Source: Diphasiastrum complanatum (taxonomy: Eukaryota > Streptophyta > Lycopodiopsida > Lycopodiales > Lycopodiaceae). From it: a DNA stretch of 64,000 nt. How positions within the stretch are numbered: the stretch's first letter is position 1; every line of letters starts with the position of its first letter. Shown here in pieces: positions 1 through 11,542 of the stretch. The notes below the pieces were generated by a model. The model did not search any database. It saw only the letters and a program-made list of their open reading frames with translations, and was not told the DNA's origin. Position numbers and translations under genes: made by a program. The stretch spans positions 39,901,192-39,965,191 of the forward strand of contig CM055099.1 of the NCBI GenBank assembly GCA_029204225.1, in the 5' to 3' direction.

Positions 1-306
1 TGGATCAAGAGATTATTGGTGGAGCTAAAGATCATGGATTCAGAGGAGGCACCAATCATCTACAATGACAATATATCAGCCCAACACCTTGCATCTAACC
101 CAATCTGCCATGCAAGATCTAAGCACATTGAGATATGCCATCACTTTGTGAGAGAAATGGTGCAAGCCAAGGAGATTGCTTTGGAGCATGTTCCAAGCAA
201 TGAATGTGTAGCTGATCTACTTACTAAACCACTTCAAAAGACACCTTTTATGAAGTTCAGATCATCACTTGGAGTGATTAGTAAAGCAATGATTGAACCA
301 AGCTAG
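1..306 (+). CDS. Copia polyprotein C-terminus (RNase H), 5'-truncated by window
   Basis: The frame is open from base 1 and ends at the TAG at 304-306. The translation has the hallmarks of the last part of a Ty1/Copia polyprotein: a Y-x-D-N block (YNDNISAQHLASNP), the HARSKHIEI-HHFVRE block, and VADLLTKPLQK near the end. In this family the domain is the RNase H that degrades the RNA template during reverse transcription. The stop is followed within about 15 bases by a purine-rich tract and then by an LTR, which is the standard order for the 3' end of a Copia element. This end is undamaged. The rest of the element lies to the left of the window. The LTR matches the one next to the minus-strand Copia at 56-60 kb, so the two are the same family (called family A here). 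Confidence 0.88.
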   Translation, partial: WIKRLLVELKIMDSEEAPIIYNDNISAQHLASNPICHARSKHIEICHHFVREMVQAKEIALEHVPSNECVADLLTKPLQKTPFMKFRSSLGVISKAMIEPS

Positions 307-311
307 ATAGT

Positions 312-320
312 GAGGAGGAG
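312..320 (+). other. Polypurine tract of Copia family A
   Basis: An all-purine run, GAGGAGGAG, lies directly before the TGTTA start of the LTR. In LTR retrotransposons this is where plus-strand DNA synthesis is primed. Confidence 0.8.
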
Positions 321-1002
321 TGTTAAAAATTCACAATTCTAGCTTGACTAGTTTTGGTCATATGACTTGTAAATAGTTAGATGGTCATGATGTGGCTTGT
401 CACACGTGCCAAATAGCATAGGATTCCATTCATAAGGATGTTCTCAAGTAGACCTAAGTGTTAGAACCTTTGGAATGAGTCCAAATTATGCTTAGATACA
501 AGGGAGAAAAAATAGGAGCTATTTTTGGTAATTTTTGCATTGTTGAGGGATCTCCAAGATTCCAACCCTAACTTGGTAGGGATGAAAGATCCACCAAAAT
601 TAGCATTAGGGATAGGTTTAGGGCTACTCATACCTGCCCAAAACCGTGATGGATCATGTATATATAGGTGATGATATCTCACCAAAATCAATCAAGCAAT
701 TTCATGATTTTTCTCTCATAATGGTGCAATTGCTCTCTATGTTCATAATTGTTTGAGTACTTGTGATTACTAATGATTATAGGATTGAATGTAGGTCTGG
801 TGTACAGTACTCAGACTGTGGGAGGCCGTACTTTCACACGTGTGAAGCCTTCTTCAAGGATTTGGGCCATTTAGTGAGGTTCAAGCATAGATTTTTGATG
901 GATTTTGATGGTTCAACTTGTGCTAATCTTATGAAATCATAATCTATTGTTTCCCTCATCATTTCAAGTGTTTTAGGATCCTTATTTGCTGTAATTTTTA
1001 CA
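321..1002 (+). mobile_element. 3' LTR of Copia family A
   Basis: The LTR starts TGTTAAAAATT and ends TTTTTACA, about 682 bp. About 500 bp of its 3' part is matched in reverse complement at 59517-60018, beside a PBS, which confirms the boundaries and orientation. A TATA-like stretch (ATGTATATATAGG) lies near 656-667. The palindrome CACACGTGTG is at 835-844. The LTR adjoins part of a Gypsy family C LTR, so this Copia was inserted into an older element. Confidence 0.85.
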
Positions 1003-1192
1003 CCTTTTGGGGACGGATTCTGAATTGGCTTTCGGGTTGGTTGGGATTCCAGTTTTCTTAAGTCTGAATGGTTAAGCTTGTTACGTTTCTGAGTTGGCTT
1101 TTACGTAAGTGCATGATGGATGAATGTTAGACTTAAGCGTGTGTTGGGGAAACCGCTCAAGTCCCAGTGCCCTTTGAGGCGCCGGCGCAACA
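1003..1192 (+). mobile_element. Gypsy family C LTR fragment
   Basis: This stretch is a close match to the reverse complement of the LTR end at 24229-24420 and of 21716-21905. Shared sequence includes TTTTACGTAAGTGCATGATG and the end GCGCCGGCGCAACA. It is cut on the left at the junction with the Copia LTR at 1002, so it is the host site of that insertion or the product of a later rearrangement. Confidence 0.75.
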
Positions 1193-2069
1193 CCTCCCCC
1201 CAGCCCAAATAAAACTTTGTCACAACAAATCATGCGAAGAATGTAGTTTCCCATGAATTTACCACTACGATGGCCTTGTCACTGTCACTTTTTATGGATT
1301 CTGTGGATGTTTCTATCAACTATATGAACAAGACTTGTAACCCAATGTGAAGCAAATAGTCATTTTTAAAATCAAAATGCCAAATTATATTTATTGAAAT
1401 CCATACAAAACTTCAATAGTAAATTATGTCCCTTAATAGTTGTAAAGTTGGGAGTACATTCCACCCCATAACAAGGTAATTGATATATCACGAGAATTTG
1501 CCTTATGTAGCGCCTTCAAATCATTGAAAAATAAAAAAATGAATATTTCATTTTAATAAAATAAAATCAATAAATAGACTGATTTTAATGCTTAAATTTA
1601 CCTAGGAGTGAAATCTCGACTTTTAGCAAATCGTTATAATAGCTTACTGCTATCGTGACAAAGCTTAAAAGTCAAAAAATTGTGGGACACAAATAATCTT
1701 ACCCATAGAATAAAGCATTTGTTCGTAACATTTCTTTGAAGATGATTGAATCTCGCAAAGGTTGTCGTTCCTCAAGAAATTATGATTCCATTGGAGGGAG
1801 TGAATACAAAGGTGCCCATAAAACACTGAACATCACATTTGAAAGTGACTTAGCTTTTTTGCATATCATAAAATTTGATAATAACCTCACTTATTGTCCA
1901 AGGTTCTCCTCAGAGGATCAGGATCAGCAAGTAGTGCCTAAGTTCAATGGACTCCAATGTCCATTATAATGAAAGGCTAAAGCGATCAAAATGAAGGCAC
2001 TCATTAGCAAGACAAGAGACCTAGAGGCTAGGAAGATAGTCTCACCTTTTTCTAACTCATTGCACTTCC
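1193..2069. other. Unassigned AT-rich spacer
   Basis: There is no recognisable protein, RNA or repeat. The reading frame at 1736-1969 (77 codons) has no familiar motif and is probably chance. Confidence 0.5.
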
Positions 2070-2610
2070 TCTGGAGTCTGCAGTCTGAGACCGAACCTTT
2101 GGGACTCGGTCACTCGGGAGTCTTGAGTCTTACTGTCTTAACATGAATTTAAAACTTTTAGCAATCCTACCCAGCTCCATAGATTAATAATGAGCTCTTC
2201 CGGTCTTCTGTTTTTACAATTTTACACTACCTATGTACTATGTACTATTGTTCAAAGGTGACAGTGCAAGTAATTATTCCTCAAACAAATGCAAGCCTGG
2301 TCTCGAGTCTGGACTCTGGACTCTCAGTCTGAGAGTCTCTCGTTGTCGCTGTGCAGTGTGGGACTCGAGACGTACTAGTAACTACTTTGTGCAAGGAACG
2401 TATAAGGATTGGCGATGAGACTTGAGGACTGAGGAGTCGGACTCAGAAGTTTGTAGAGTAGGTGGTGTCCAGTCAGTCCAGACTCCAGCGAACTATATAA
2501 CAAACTACGGCACAAAGGACCAAAGTTGAACGTAGTAATTTAGAGTAGCCTGTAGGTCATAGGTGCTGTGCAAGTCAGAAGAGTCCCTGTTCCGAGTCTG
2601 GCAACCCGGG
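2070..2610. repeat. GACTC/GAGTC-rich low-complexity region
   Basis: The pentamer GAGTC or its complement GACTC occurs about fourteen times in 540 bases, often as TCGAGTCTGGACTCTGGACTC-like runs. Spacing is irregular, so this is a degenerate simple repeat rather than a clean tandem array. No coding signal was recognised. Confidence 0.6.
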
Positions 2611-2963
2611 CCGGAACCGGCGACAAGTCGGGACAAGGCAGTGGGCACATGTGAGTTACTATGAAGTGCTCTTTCTTCGTAGCAGAAGAAGAAGGAAAGC
2701 GAAGCTTGCTGCGTTACTTTAATGTTCACCTAAATCTAGTGTCTTATTATTTACAGCAGTATCGCCTCCTCAGTCCGGATGATCTGAGCTGTTCTGCTCC
2801 GCCCGCTCTCTTTATTGCTTACCTTGTACCTTTATCACTTCCTTTAGCGATGCTGACACTATTATTTTATTCCGTACACCGAATCTTAATGTCCCAGTTT
2901 GAGCTGTACAAAATACCTCCTATGCCTAGAAACGTCCCTCAAGTTTCCTTATAATATTCTACT

Positions 2964-3417
2964 AATGCCTGCCCGCCCAACGGCGCACAAATTTAAATGT
3001 GAGTGGCGGGCCGTGCCCATCCCCCTGCCCGCCCCTGCCCGTGCCCTCCCATGCCGTTGCCTTCACCCTTCCTCATCTTTTTTACGTAAAAACATGGGTT
3101 TCCGGGCAGCTCATGCTGCCCGTGAGAGCGTGAGCTGCCCTGCCCAAAAATCACTTTTCTTTTAGTATATATAGATTAGTAACACCTGCCCGGCCGATGG
3201 CGGGCAAATTCAAATGTGAGGGCGGAGGGCCAGTGCCCATCCCCCTACCCGCCCTGTCCCCGCCCCTGCCCATGCCATCCCCTGGATGTGGCCTTCACCC
3301 TTCCCCAGCCTTTTTTACTTTGAAACATGGGTTTCTGGGCGGCTCACGCTACCTGTGAGAGCGTGACGGGCAGCGTGAGCTGCTCGAAAACCCAAATTCT
3401 TTTAGTATATGTAGATT
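2964..3417. repeat. GC-rich tandem duplication, two copies of about 220-237 bp
   Basis: Copy 1 (about 2964-3180) and copy 2 (about 3181-3417) share the same order of blocks: CCTGCCCG, GGCGGGC-type, AAATGTGAG, GTGCCCATCCCCCT, CTTCACCCTTCC, ACATGGGTTTC, GTGAGAGCGTGA and TTTTAGTATAT-GTAGATTA. They differ by scattered substitutions and small indels. The unit is far more GC-rich than its surroundings and contains the inner inverted motif GGGCAG...CTGCCC. Confidence 0.8.
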
Positions 3418-4134
3418 ACATATTTGACTTTTAAAAAATAGTTTTTTCTAAAACCTTTAACTCAAAATTGTTGCAGTTTAAAATCCTGGAAATATCATAA
3501 ATTGCATCCTCTATTTTTCTTCATATCAACCTAGCTCATTCCAACAATTACTTTCATGGAAGAATGTGTTATAAGGTTAGAAATTAGCCACGTATAAACA
3601 AAGAGGTATACAAACGTAACTTATATAAAAAGATTGGGCAGAAGATCGAGCACTTGCCATGTATTTTACTAAACATAAATTTTTTTACAAAATAGAATTT
3701 TGTCGGTCTTTAAAAAGTCTTGCATTTTATCTCTTAAATCGGTTATTTAGAAAAATCCGAGCACTGCCTAAGAGTGCATTTTCTACACAACAAGCTTACA
3801 AAGTTGAAAAAATATTCGATTCTACTTTAACGAGGCAAAAATTTGGTATTTTGGGTTTCTTTTCCTACTTACCTCACGTGTAATGCTAGGAGCTAGGGGT
3901 TTTCTTTTCCAACTTACCTTAGCTATAAGGCTAGATGCTTGGGTTTTCTTTGTACTTTGGAGGTGACTCCAGGAGTAGAATGTGCAACCAAATTTCTCTC
4001 TCCTCCAAAATCTGCCATTCTTTTTCTGGATTCTGCCATTCTCTCTCCAAAATGCGCATTTTATCTCTGGAATCTGCCATTCTGTCTCGTCATGAATTGC
4101 CATTCTCTCTTCACTCTTGCACCTACATTACATT
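3418..4134. repeat. AT-rich spacer with short degenerate tandem motifs
   Basis: From about 3845 to 3960 a unit of about 60 bp (TTTTCTTTTCC-ACTTACCT...GCTAG) is repeated about twice. From about 4008 to 4110 the motif TCTGCCATTCT recurs four to five times. No gene was recognised in this stretch. Confidence 0.5.
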
Positions 4135-4233
4135 GTGGAAGGCCTAGGTCGAGGGCCTTCCGTGCAGGTCGAGACCTTGCCCTCGGCCAAAGGGCCCTCC
4201 CTGCATAGAAGGCCCTCGACCAAGGCCTTCCAC
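4135..4233. repeat. Inverted repeat (hairpin), 26-bp arms
   Basis: Left arm 4135-4160 reads GTGGAAGGCC-TA-GGTCGAGGGCCTTC. Right arm 4208-4233 is its reverse complement apart from the TA/AA mismatch. The 47-base middle is also GC-rich and partly self-complementary. It could be a small foldback element; no flanking target duplication was found. Confidence 0.7.
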
Positions 4234-4799
4234 CACACAACAATTAGCTGCTTTCTAAGTTAGCCGACAAGTGCCCAATAAATTTCTGAATTTTGCATAC
4301 CAAACCACAACTACTACAATTAAGAGAAGATTGCACCAAATTAGCTTATTGTGGCCGATCTTCCTTCAACATTCGTCTGCAAAAAGTTGAAGGTCTAACA
4401 CAAAATAAGATAAAGGTGAGCTAAAGTGTGATAACATGGGCTTGAATCCCCCCCCTTAGTTTTAGATGTGGCCTAACCACCCATGTTAAAGACTTGTTCA
4501 ACCTTTAAGCCATCCCTAATCTTTAAGACCTTAAATTTTATTACATTTCTAGAAATCGGACCCCTCTTGAGAATAGGATAATTCCATTGTCCATAGATGA
4601 TTTTTTGTTAGCCCTTAAGTGCCTAAACAAAGAGAGAAGTTTAGGCATTAACAGAGTCTACCCTAACTTCTTCCTAGCCCACCATAACTCTCTATTCTAA
4701 TAGTAAAACTTTGATACAGAGTTTGGTGACCTTTTCTCAACCCTACTCTATTTGCGGATATCTCTAGATCCCTCCTTGAATATGTGATGACGATCTTAT

Positions 4800-5100
4800 C
4801 AAATTGTTCCCTAGATCAGTCAAAGACTTTAGAACTCTCAACGTGCTCAATACTTCTAAAAGACTATAGCTAGATCCCTTGCCATGAAGTTCACTTCCTT
4901 ACTTCCCATGATTGTCTCTCAGGATTAGTAAGGATTCATTAAAGATCCATTTTTGACATCAATCTCAATGTTTGGGCCACTATAGACAATAATGTACCAA
5001 AACAACATTGCTACATTAATCAACATTGATTTGGAAAAAGGCCCTTTCCCTTTCAAATGCTACAAAGCTTTTGGCTCACCACATTATTAAATTACTCTCA
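4800..5100 (+). pseudogene. LINE-type reverse transcriptase remnant
   Basis: Across several frames the plus strand reads motifs in the order seen in plant L1-type reverse transcriptase: KDF-R-TLNVLNTSKR, then LLPMIVSQD followed by two stops and GFIKD, then SIFDINLNVWATID in a shifted frame, then NIDLEKGPF and YKAFG. Each resembles a known L1 block (the DFRPISL-like, ISPxQSGFIKGRSI-like and LDxEKAFD-like blocks). Stops and frameshifts make it clearly dead. No ORF1, poly(A) tail or target duplication was seen. The call rests on eye-matched motifs only. Confidence 0.5.
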
Positions 5101-5756
5101 TCAAGGCCCTATTCACCCAACTAGTTCTTCTATGCACTTTCAAATCATCGTTTCTAGAAAGTTGTGTATACACTATGATATAAGACAATGATACCATCTT
5201 TACACCCTTTATTCGCTTTTAGCCACCAAAACCTCTTTCCCACTACTTGCAAGAAAAAAAATTATCCAAAAAGTTTACCCTTTTCTTCATTCATAGAAAC
5301 CTTCCTTTCGTCGGCCCTCAAGAAAACATGTTTACAACTTGGACACTTAGCTATCAATTGCATGTTGGTACAGAAGAAATTTTCTAGTAAATAGATTGAC
5401 AAAATCATAAAGTTAAGAACTAGGCTATTATTTTTGCTTTCTACACTCCTCAAAACAAGATAAAGAGGATATTCACTTTGACTTGAAAACTTGGATCCTT
5501 TAAAAAAAAAAAAAAAACCCTCTTTGCCAACTTAGCTATTATAGTTGGTATATTTGATAATGGGCTTGATTTCATTGTAAAAAATATAAACACCTTTGAA
5601 AAACTACATACGTGAAGCATTCTACCTCTTATTGTTTTGAATAACTTGATCATCCTTTGAACAAGCAAAAAATAGAACACCATCTAATGAAGGAACGAGT
5701 TTAGAAATGTTTTCAGTATATAAGTTTTGTGAGTTTTTTTAATCAGTATCAATGAT
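5101..5756. other. Unassigned AT-rich spacer
   Basis: There is no recognisable gene. An A15 homopolymer (about 5503-5517) is present. Short frames here have no familiar motif. Confidence 0.45.
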
Positions 5757-6721
5757 TGTCAAGACCCATCATTTTGGGTATTCTGATGTGCCAACTATTA
5801 TTGGTGTCTTCAAGGTAACTCATTGTTGCAATGTTTTGAAGTGAATGGATGTCTTCTAACTTCTAGTATTTCCTTGTCTTATTTGTCATGTCCTACATGT
5901 GATTAGTGTGAAAAATAGTCCAAATTGGCAAATATCAACTTGAGGCCTAAATATGAAAATTTCAATTAGTTTGACCAAGGGTCAAATTGGAGGCCACATG
6001 TGTGAAAATTATGTGGAGGGTGGCAAGAAATTCTAAATGACATTTTGATATTGTTTTATGTACATATTTCAGAAGACAGTGTGGTCATTGTCAAAAGTCA
6101 ATATAGACCATTGATTTGATGGATGGTGGAGTTTTAAGGCTTAACCCTACTTCTAGAACCTTTCAAATGTGGCCTACTATAGCTATAAATAGATGAATAC
6201 TTTAAAATTTTAGTAAGTTAATGTACATACCTCATTTTGGTGATGATATTAGAGGAGTGTAAAGATCACCAAATGAAGATCTGACTAGATCATGTTGCAA
6301 AACAACCAAAAGGACACCTGTGGAGCAAAACCACCCATCCAAACCTAGATCCCTCCTGGAGTTTCCTCCTGCACCTAGCCCCCAAGCCATAGTGAAGAAC
6401 CTAAGAGAGAGGAGGAGAAGCAGGCTCAAGAAACTGAATTTCCACTAGACTTATTCTCCTGAAGAGAGAGAGAATATTCTCTTTAGGATCCCCATGCAAC
6501 CCATATTGAGCTATTGACCTCCTATTCTTGCATGAAAGCAGTCATTCACTATGCATGTACTCCTATGTCCAATTATAGGTCTGGGCCCTCATATGATTAT
6601 TAATTACTTTACAGGCCAAGCCCGAAATGATTGCATAACCAATAACCATATACACCTGGAGTGACCTGCTATCCACGTGAGGAATTATTCCGATTCCCTT
6701 GTACAGGACATGGACGTAACA
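5757..6721 (-). mobile_element. 3' LTR of a minus-strand Gypsy element (family E)
   Basis: Read on the minus strand, a polypurine tract (AAGGGGGGAAGAA) is followed at once by TGTTACGTCC. The other end is ...GGGTCTTGACA, giving TG...CA ends and about 965 bp. The start resembles the TGTAACGxCC start common to Tekay-like plant chromoviruses, and the codons before the tract (TRSEDRTG) look like a Gypsy polyprotein tail. A TATA-like CTATTTATAG lies near 6183-6192 on the minus strand. No matching 5' LTR was found in the window. Confidence 0.6.
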
Positions 6722-6736
6722 TTCTTCCCCCCTTAA
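6722..6736 (-). other. Polypurine tract of Gypsy family E
   Basis: On the minus strand this reads TTAAGGGGGGAAGAA, directly next to the TGTTACG start of the LTR. It is a strong plus-strand primer signature and fixes the element's orientation. Confidence 0.7.
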
Positions 6737-9700
6737 ACCAGTTCTGTCCTCAGAACGAGTACTAGGGAAAATCCAATTTGTATGCTTTTAACTCTTCCCA
6801 TGAATCATTACCCTCAATTTGACCAACCAACTTAAGCAAGCACACAAGGATAAAACAATTTCTCAATTGTTTGTCTCTGATCCTGAGTACTCATTTAGGG
6901 TCCAAAGTACATTGAGCGATAAATCTTTCAAATGGGCAAAATCTTCAATACATCAAACCATCATCATCATATAAACTAAATTTACATGATACACCGGATG
7001 AACAGTCGACCAAACTTGAATATTAAGTTTAAAAGCTAACAAATCAATCATTTAACTTTCACAATTACCCTGAAAATCAATCTTTAGTCTGACTTCAATA
7101 TCAAATAAGTATTTAGAGATGGGATAATTCTCAAATTATCTATCTCAACACTGAAATACTATATTGACCTTTTAGAAGTACACTAAAAGACAAATTTCCC
7201 TATTGGTTTTGATTCTCTCCAATCTAATAACATCACCTTCATGTACCTCAATTTACATGAATCACTGGGTGAGTCCTCACCTTATATTGGAAATCAATGT
7301 TCAAAAGTTCAAGATCCAAAACAATTATAGTCCAAGACTATCCACAATTACTTGTAGACCTGTCATAAATGCTTCTTGGTACAAAACTCATCCCACCAAA
7401 ATCTCTTAGGAGATCCATCAAGATAAAAATGACTTCAACTCAGTCCTGAGTACCCCAAAATACTCTCCTGAGATAAGTGCTCTATCCCTAGCATCATATG
7501 CCAGAAAAATAACAACCATTCAATCTTGATAGACTTAAACTGCTCCTAATTAACTGGAGATTTTAGGCTGAAAAATAGTACACAAGCATTCCTAGACTAC
7601 AATCTATAAAGGTAAGCAAATTTCTCATAAGTAAACAATTACTTAATGAAAATGCCTGTGAGATCCAAACAATCTCAAGTTTGTATACAAATTTAGAGTT
7701 CAAATAACAAATCTAAATTTTAACTCCACCAATTGATCAAGAATTACTCATCATCTTAAAAATCATCATGTTTCCCATATAATCATCTAATGACCTTTAA
7801 GTATCAATTTATGATCCTTCAATCATAAACATTTAGAATCTTATGATTCGTCAATCATAATCTATCAGATTCTAAACCCATAATCATTTAGAGATACTGG
7901 AGTATATGCCTAACATACCACTCAGGAAATATAAGAAACATTCTAAAATCTTTTCCACAAGGAAAATTATTGGATTCCAAGAATATTCTTCCATCTTGAT
8001 TCTTAACCAGATTATGAGCTCCAAATTCTACAATCAACCAAGAGATTAAAGACCATTATAACATTTGTCTTTAACAAATAATAAACTTCATACAATCACC
8101 TAGAACCACATCTAGAGATTATAAAGTTCTGCTGAATTCCAACTGAATTTAGTGGTTATCCTTGACATTAGTTAGACTCTGTCATCCAATGTATGTATAT
8201 GAGCTCACTGGGATGTAGTCAATAACTTAGGATATTTCTCCTTCAAGAAATATTCTATATCAATAATCTTCTATATTCTATGCACAGTTCTCATAAATGA
8301 ATCCAAATGACTCACTAATCATGTGACTTATAAGCAATATAGATCAAAATAAATAGTTCCCCGGTGAATTTTCTTCACACTGCTTACTTATCCAATTAAC
8401 TTCTAATCAGGATTAATCCAATTACTCAAGTTAATTGTAAATGATTCAGAAATCTTAAATGTCTAGGTGCATATCTCAATTATACATGTATAACAGCACA
8501 TTTAGATCTTCTTCCAAACCATAAAATAAGTTAATGAATTATCCTTTCCACAGAAAGAGACATTAACCTGCAAGTAACTGTTCCACACATTACTTGTTCA
8601 TATGTCTATGCACTCTGACTAGTTTAAGTATATGATATAAACTCAGTACATAGGAAACACATAGTAGATCCACAAGATTAAGATGTACATAAGCAACTTA
8701 TCCAACTATGTTCCTATACATAAACATAGGCTATAAACTGACAGATATCACGATCTGCATATGTTACTCACATAATTCACTGAGAATCTTGCAACTCAGC
8801 TACCAAAGAACTCTATTTCTCATGAGTAAATAACATATCTAGGAAATCTTTGAAGTGAATAATTCCACATCACAAGTTTTCCAACCATCTAACTCTTATT
8901 AACAAAATTTCTCTACCAATCAGCCTACAACAGATCTTAGCATACAAACCAAGATTAGGCTAACTCATACAGACATCTTTGGACATAGAGTTAAGATTAA
9001 AACTTTATTCCACTGATCCAATCCATATCAAAATGGTACTTGGTTACAATCAGTGAATCTTAATTTAATCTTTATCAATACTTCCCATATTAATGAATAT
9101 CTCACAGCTCAATAACCCCAAAACTCATCTAGTTCCAGATTATTCAAAATAATCACTTAGAGAGCTTGTCTATTTCAAATTGGATAGTTCTACCATTGCA
9201 CACATACAAGATTTTTTTTCAAAATCAATGCAACTGGCTGATTCCTCGAAAGACTCATCCCTATCTTTTCTTCCCCCCTTTTAAAAAAGAAATACCATAA
9301 TTTTGATTTAAAAGTTCTCAGGAGACAACGTATAAGATATCAAAGATTCGAAAAAGTCGGTAATAAGTATCCATTACTATTACAAACGAGACTTTTTCCT
9401 CAGAATTGTAGAATATCTTATTCTGAATGATAAAAATATTAACTTTCGATAATCAACTATCAAATAGAGACTAACGTTAGGGTTCAGGAACCCTAAGTTC
9501 CGAGCCGTATTCAAAAATCTTATATGGAAGTACAATTTCATATAATTATAACAGTCCTTCATAACAGAGTTCTACACTAGAAGGAATTATATGAATCTCA
9601 ATCCAATTGTCATGTAATAAGAAATTTTTAAAGAGTAGAGGTCTAATATAATAGAGAAATAGATTTAAGGGCTTCCATATTTTGTAATTAATGAGATACC

Positions 9701-10589
9701 ATTAAGGGATCGATCTATATCTCATAATTCCCAAAATACCCTTAACAAAAACCAATGGACTCTATTAGTATTACCATTACAGCAATCCCTAACCATCGGT
9801 CTACAGATCATTCTACCCAAGAAATCCCCTTTATAATCATTGATGTCCCATACCACCAACTTTTCCTCCAAGAATCCTCTACATCCAGATCTATTTTGCC
9901 CAATTTTGAGCCCCCTAATGGTGTCTAATCCCTTACAAACTTCATGACAGCTCAGGGAAAGCTTCATTACATCTCTGAAAGCATTCATACCAAGTCTTGG
10001 CTGAGAATTTTGAGATCTACCCCAAAATTAGTCCAAAAAACTTCAAAAAACCTTGGTTTTTTGACCGATTTTGACCAAAATTTGTGGGAAAAACCCACAA
10101 ATTCGTGCAATCAGATCCAAATCCCTGTAAATACATTGCATGCAAGCACCAAAAGTTCTGATTCTAGTCAAACATGGTTTCTATAGCCCATTTATGGTCC
10201 AAAAACCTCAATTTTTGGTCCAAAATCACTATCTAATCAACCTTTTGACTATTCCAACATCATGCAATCATTAGATCCAATCAATAATGACTGTAAAACA
10301 GCAAGTACAATCTGGAAAACGTACTACACCAGTACCTATGATCAATTTCAAGCTTAAAACTTCAAATTTAAGTGAAAAATCCACTTAAACCATAAAAAAT
10401 CCATAGATTTCCACCAAAAACTATGGAGAAACCCCATAATTATGATCTTTAAGCTGAAAGTACACCAAATTCAGAGAAGTCACCTACTTGGAGATCAATT
10501 CCACCACCTAAAGGAATTGCAAAATGAGTTGGTGAGCAAGGATTTTCTATATGCCAACATGCAAGCAAGGGGGGAAACATCAACCCATA
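6737..10589. other. Long AT-rich region, probably decayed Gypsy interior
   Basis: About 3.9 kb lie upstream (minus strand) of the family E polypurine tract, where a Gypsy pol should be. I see no integrase, RT or protease motif and no reading frame longer than 90 codons. Near 6735-6770 the minus strand still reads TRSEDRTG, but beyond that nothing is recognisable. It is either a very old pol or unrelated filler. Confidence 0.4.
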
Positions 10590-10800
10590 AACTCAAAGGA
10601 AAATAAAGAAGTATTTTCCATCAAAAGAAAGAGAAAGAACAAATCCAAGAGAGGTAGCAAGCAAAAATACAAGTTCATTTTGGAAGGGTGTACTTCCTTA
10701 CATGAAAGGTAACATGAACAATTCTCAAGTTCAATGTTTGCATTATGGTGAATTTGTTCATTGTGCAAGTGAATGTTTTATGAGGAATAGAGAGACAACA
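10590..10800 (+). pseudogene. Copia gag remnant with degenerate zinc knuckle
   Basis: The plus strand reads about 30 basic and polar residues followed by VQCLHYGEFVHCASECF (knuckle at 10735-10776). This fits the C-x2-C-x4-H-x4-C nucleic-acid-binding knuckle of retroelement Gag, except that the second Cys is Tyr. The frame runs on for about 30 codons (N/D-rich) and then meets stops. No protease or integrase was recognised downstream. Confidence 0.5.
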
Positions 10801-11542
10801 AATAGTTGTTGTAGTCAAAGCAATAGCACTAATGATGCTAATGATGACACCCAAAGATGGTGGTGGTTTGATTTTCTTTGATGGAGGCATGATTTGCATT
10901 GGAGGTAATATGTCTAGTCTTGTATCTTGTGTTGATTCTTTTGATCCAACTATATGATTCTCATTGGAGGGGCCAAAGGTGGTTTTCTTGTAACAAGAAA
11001 GAACGATTGTGACTTTGGAGGTTGTACTTGAAGCACACATGGCAATACAAGCAAGGTTAATGGTTCAAGATTAACGATTTCTATGATTTAAGAAATGGTC
11101 AAGTATGGAAGATTCTGATGGAGAGTTCTATTGAGACTCTTGGTTTGATTTTGTTTTAGCTCAATATGTCAAGAAAGGTGTGCTTTATGATGTTTTGGCT
11201 CATATTCCATCTTTATCACCTTTGAAAATATTTATTAATTCTAGAGATGGATTATTTCCAACATGGTTGCATAAAAGGAGTTAATGGATCTATATTTGAT
11301 TCTTCATTGAGTCATGACACTAGAAAGGATCTGTCTTTAGATGACAAAAAAGTTGCACTGAGCTATAAAAAATCGGAGAAGACTAAAGAAGATGTATTTT
11401 TAGCATGTATTTGTGACAACAAGAGAGCTATTAGAGAGGATGTTGTTGGAGTTAATCTTGCTCCTACTCACCTAATTTTATCTTTTGAGAACTTATATCC
11501 ACTATACATACTCACTCCTTATAATAGCTTGCAAAAATGAAC
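10801..11542 (+). other. Unassigned region with a 97-codon frame
   Basis: The frame at 11247-11540 is open (start codon ATG) but has no known motif. Its GVNLAPTHLIL stretch has a DNA-level echo at 38251-38280 (GTTGGAGTTTAATCTTACTC), so it probably belongs to a dispersed repeat. Confidence 0.35.

Noticed and set aside
461-691. 76-codon frame in the Copia A LTR and its counterpart at 59833-60024
   Set aside because: The similar peptides arise because both lie in copies of the same LTR; the frame is on the opposite strand to the element and is not expected to be translated.
6180-6192. TATAAATAG as a plus-strand host gene promoter
   Set aside because: No gene follows on the plus strand. The site lies inside a minus-strand Gypsy LTR, and the sequence also reads as a TATA box on that strand.
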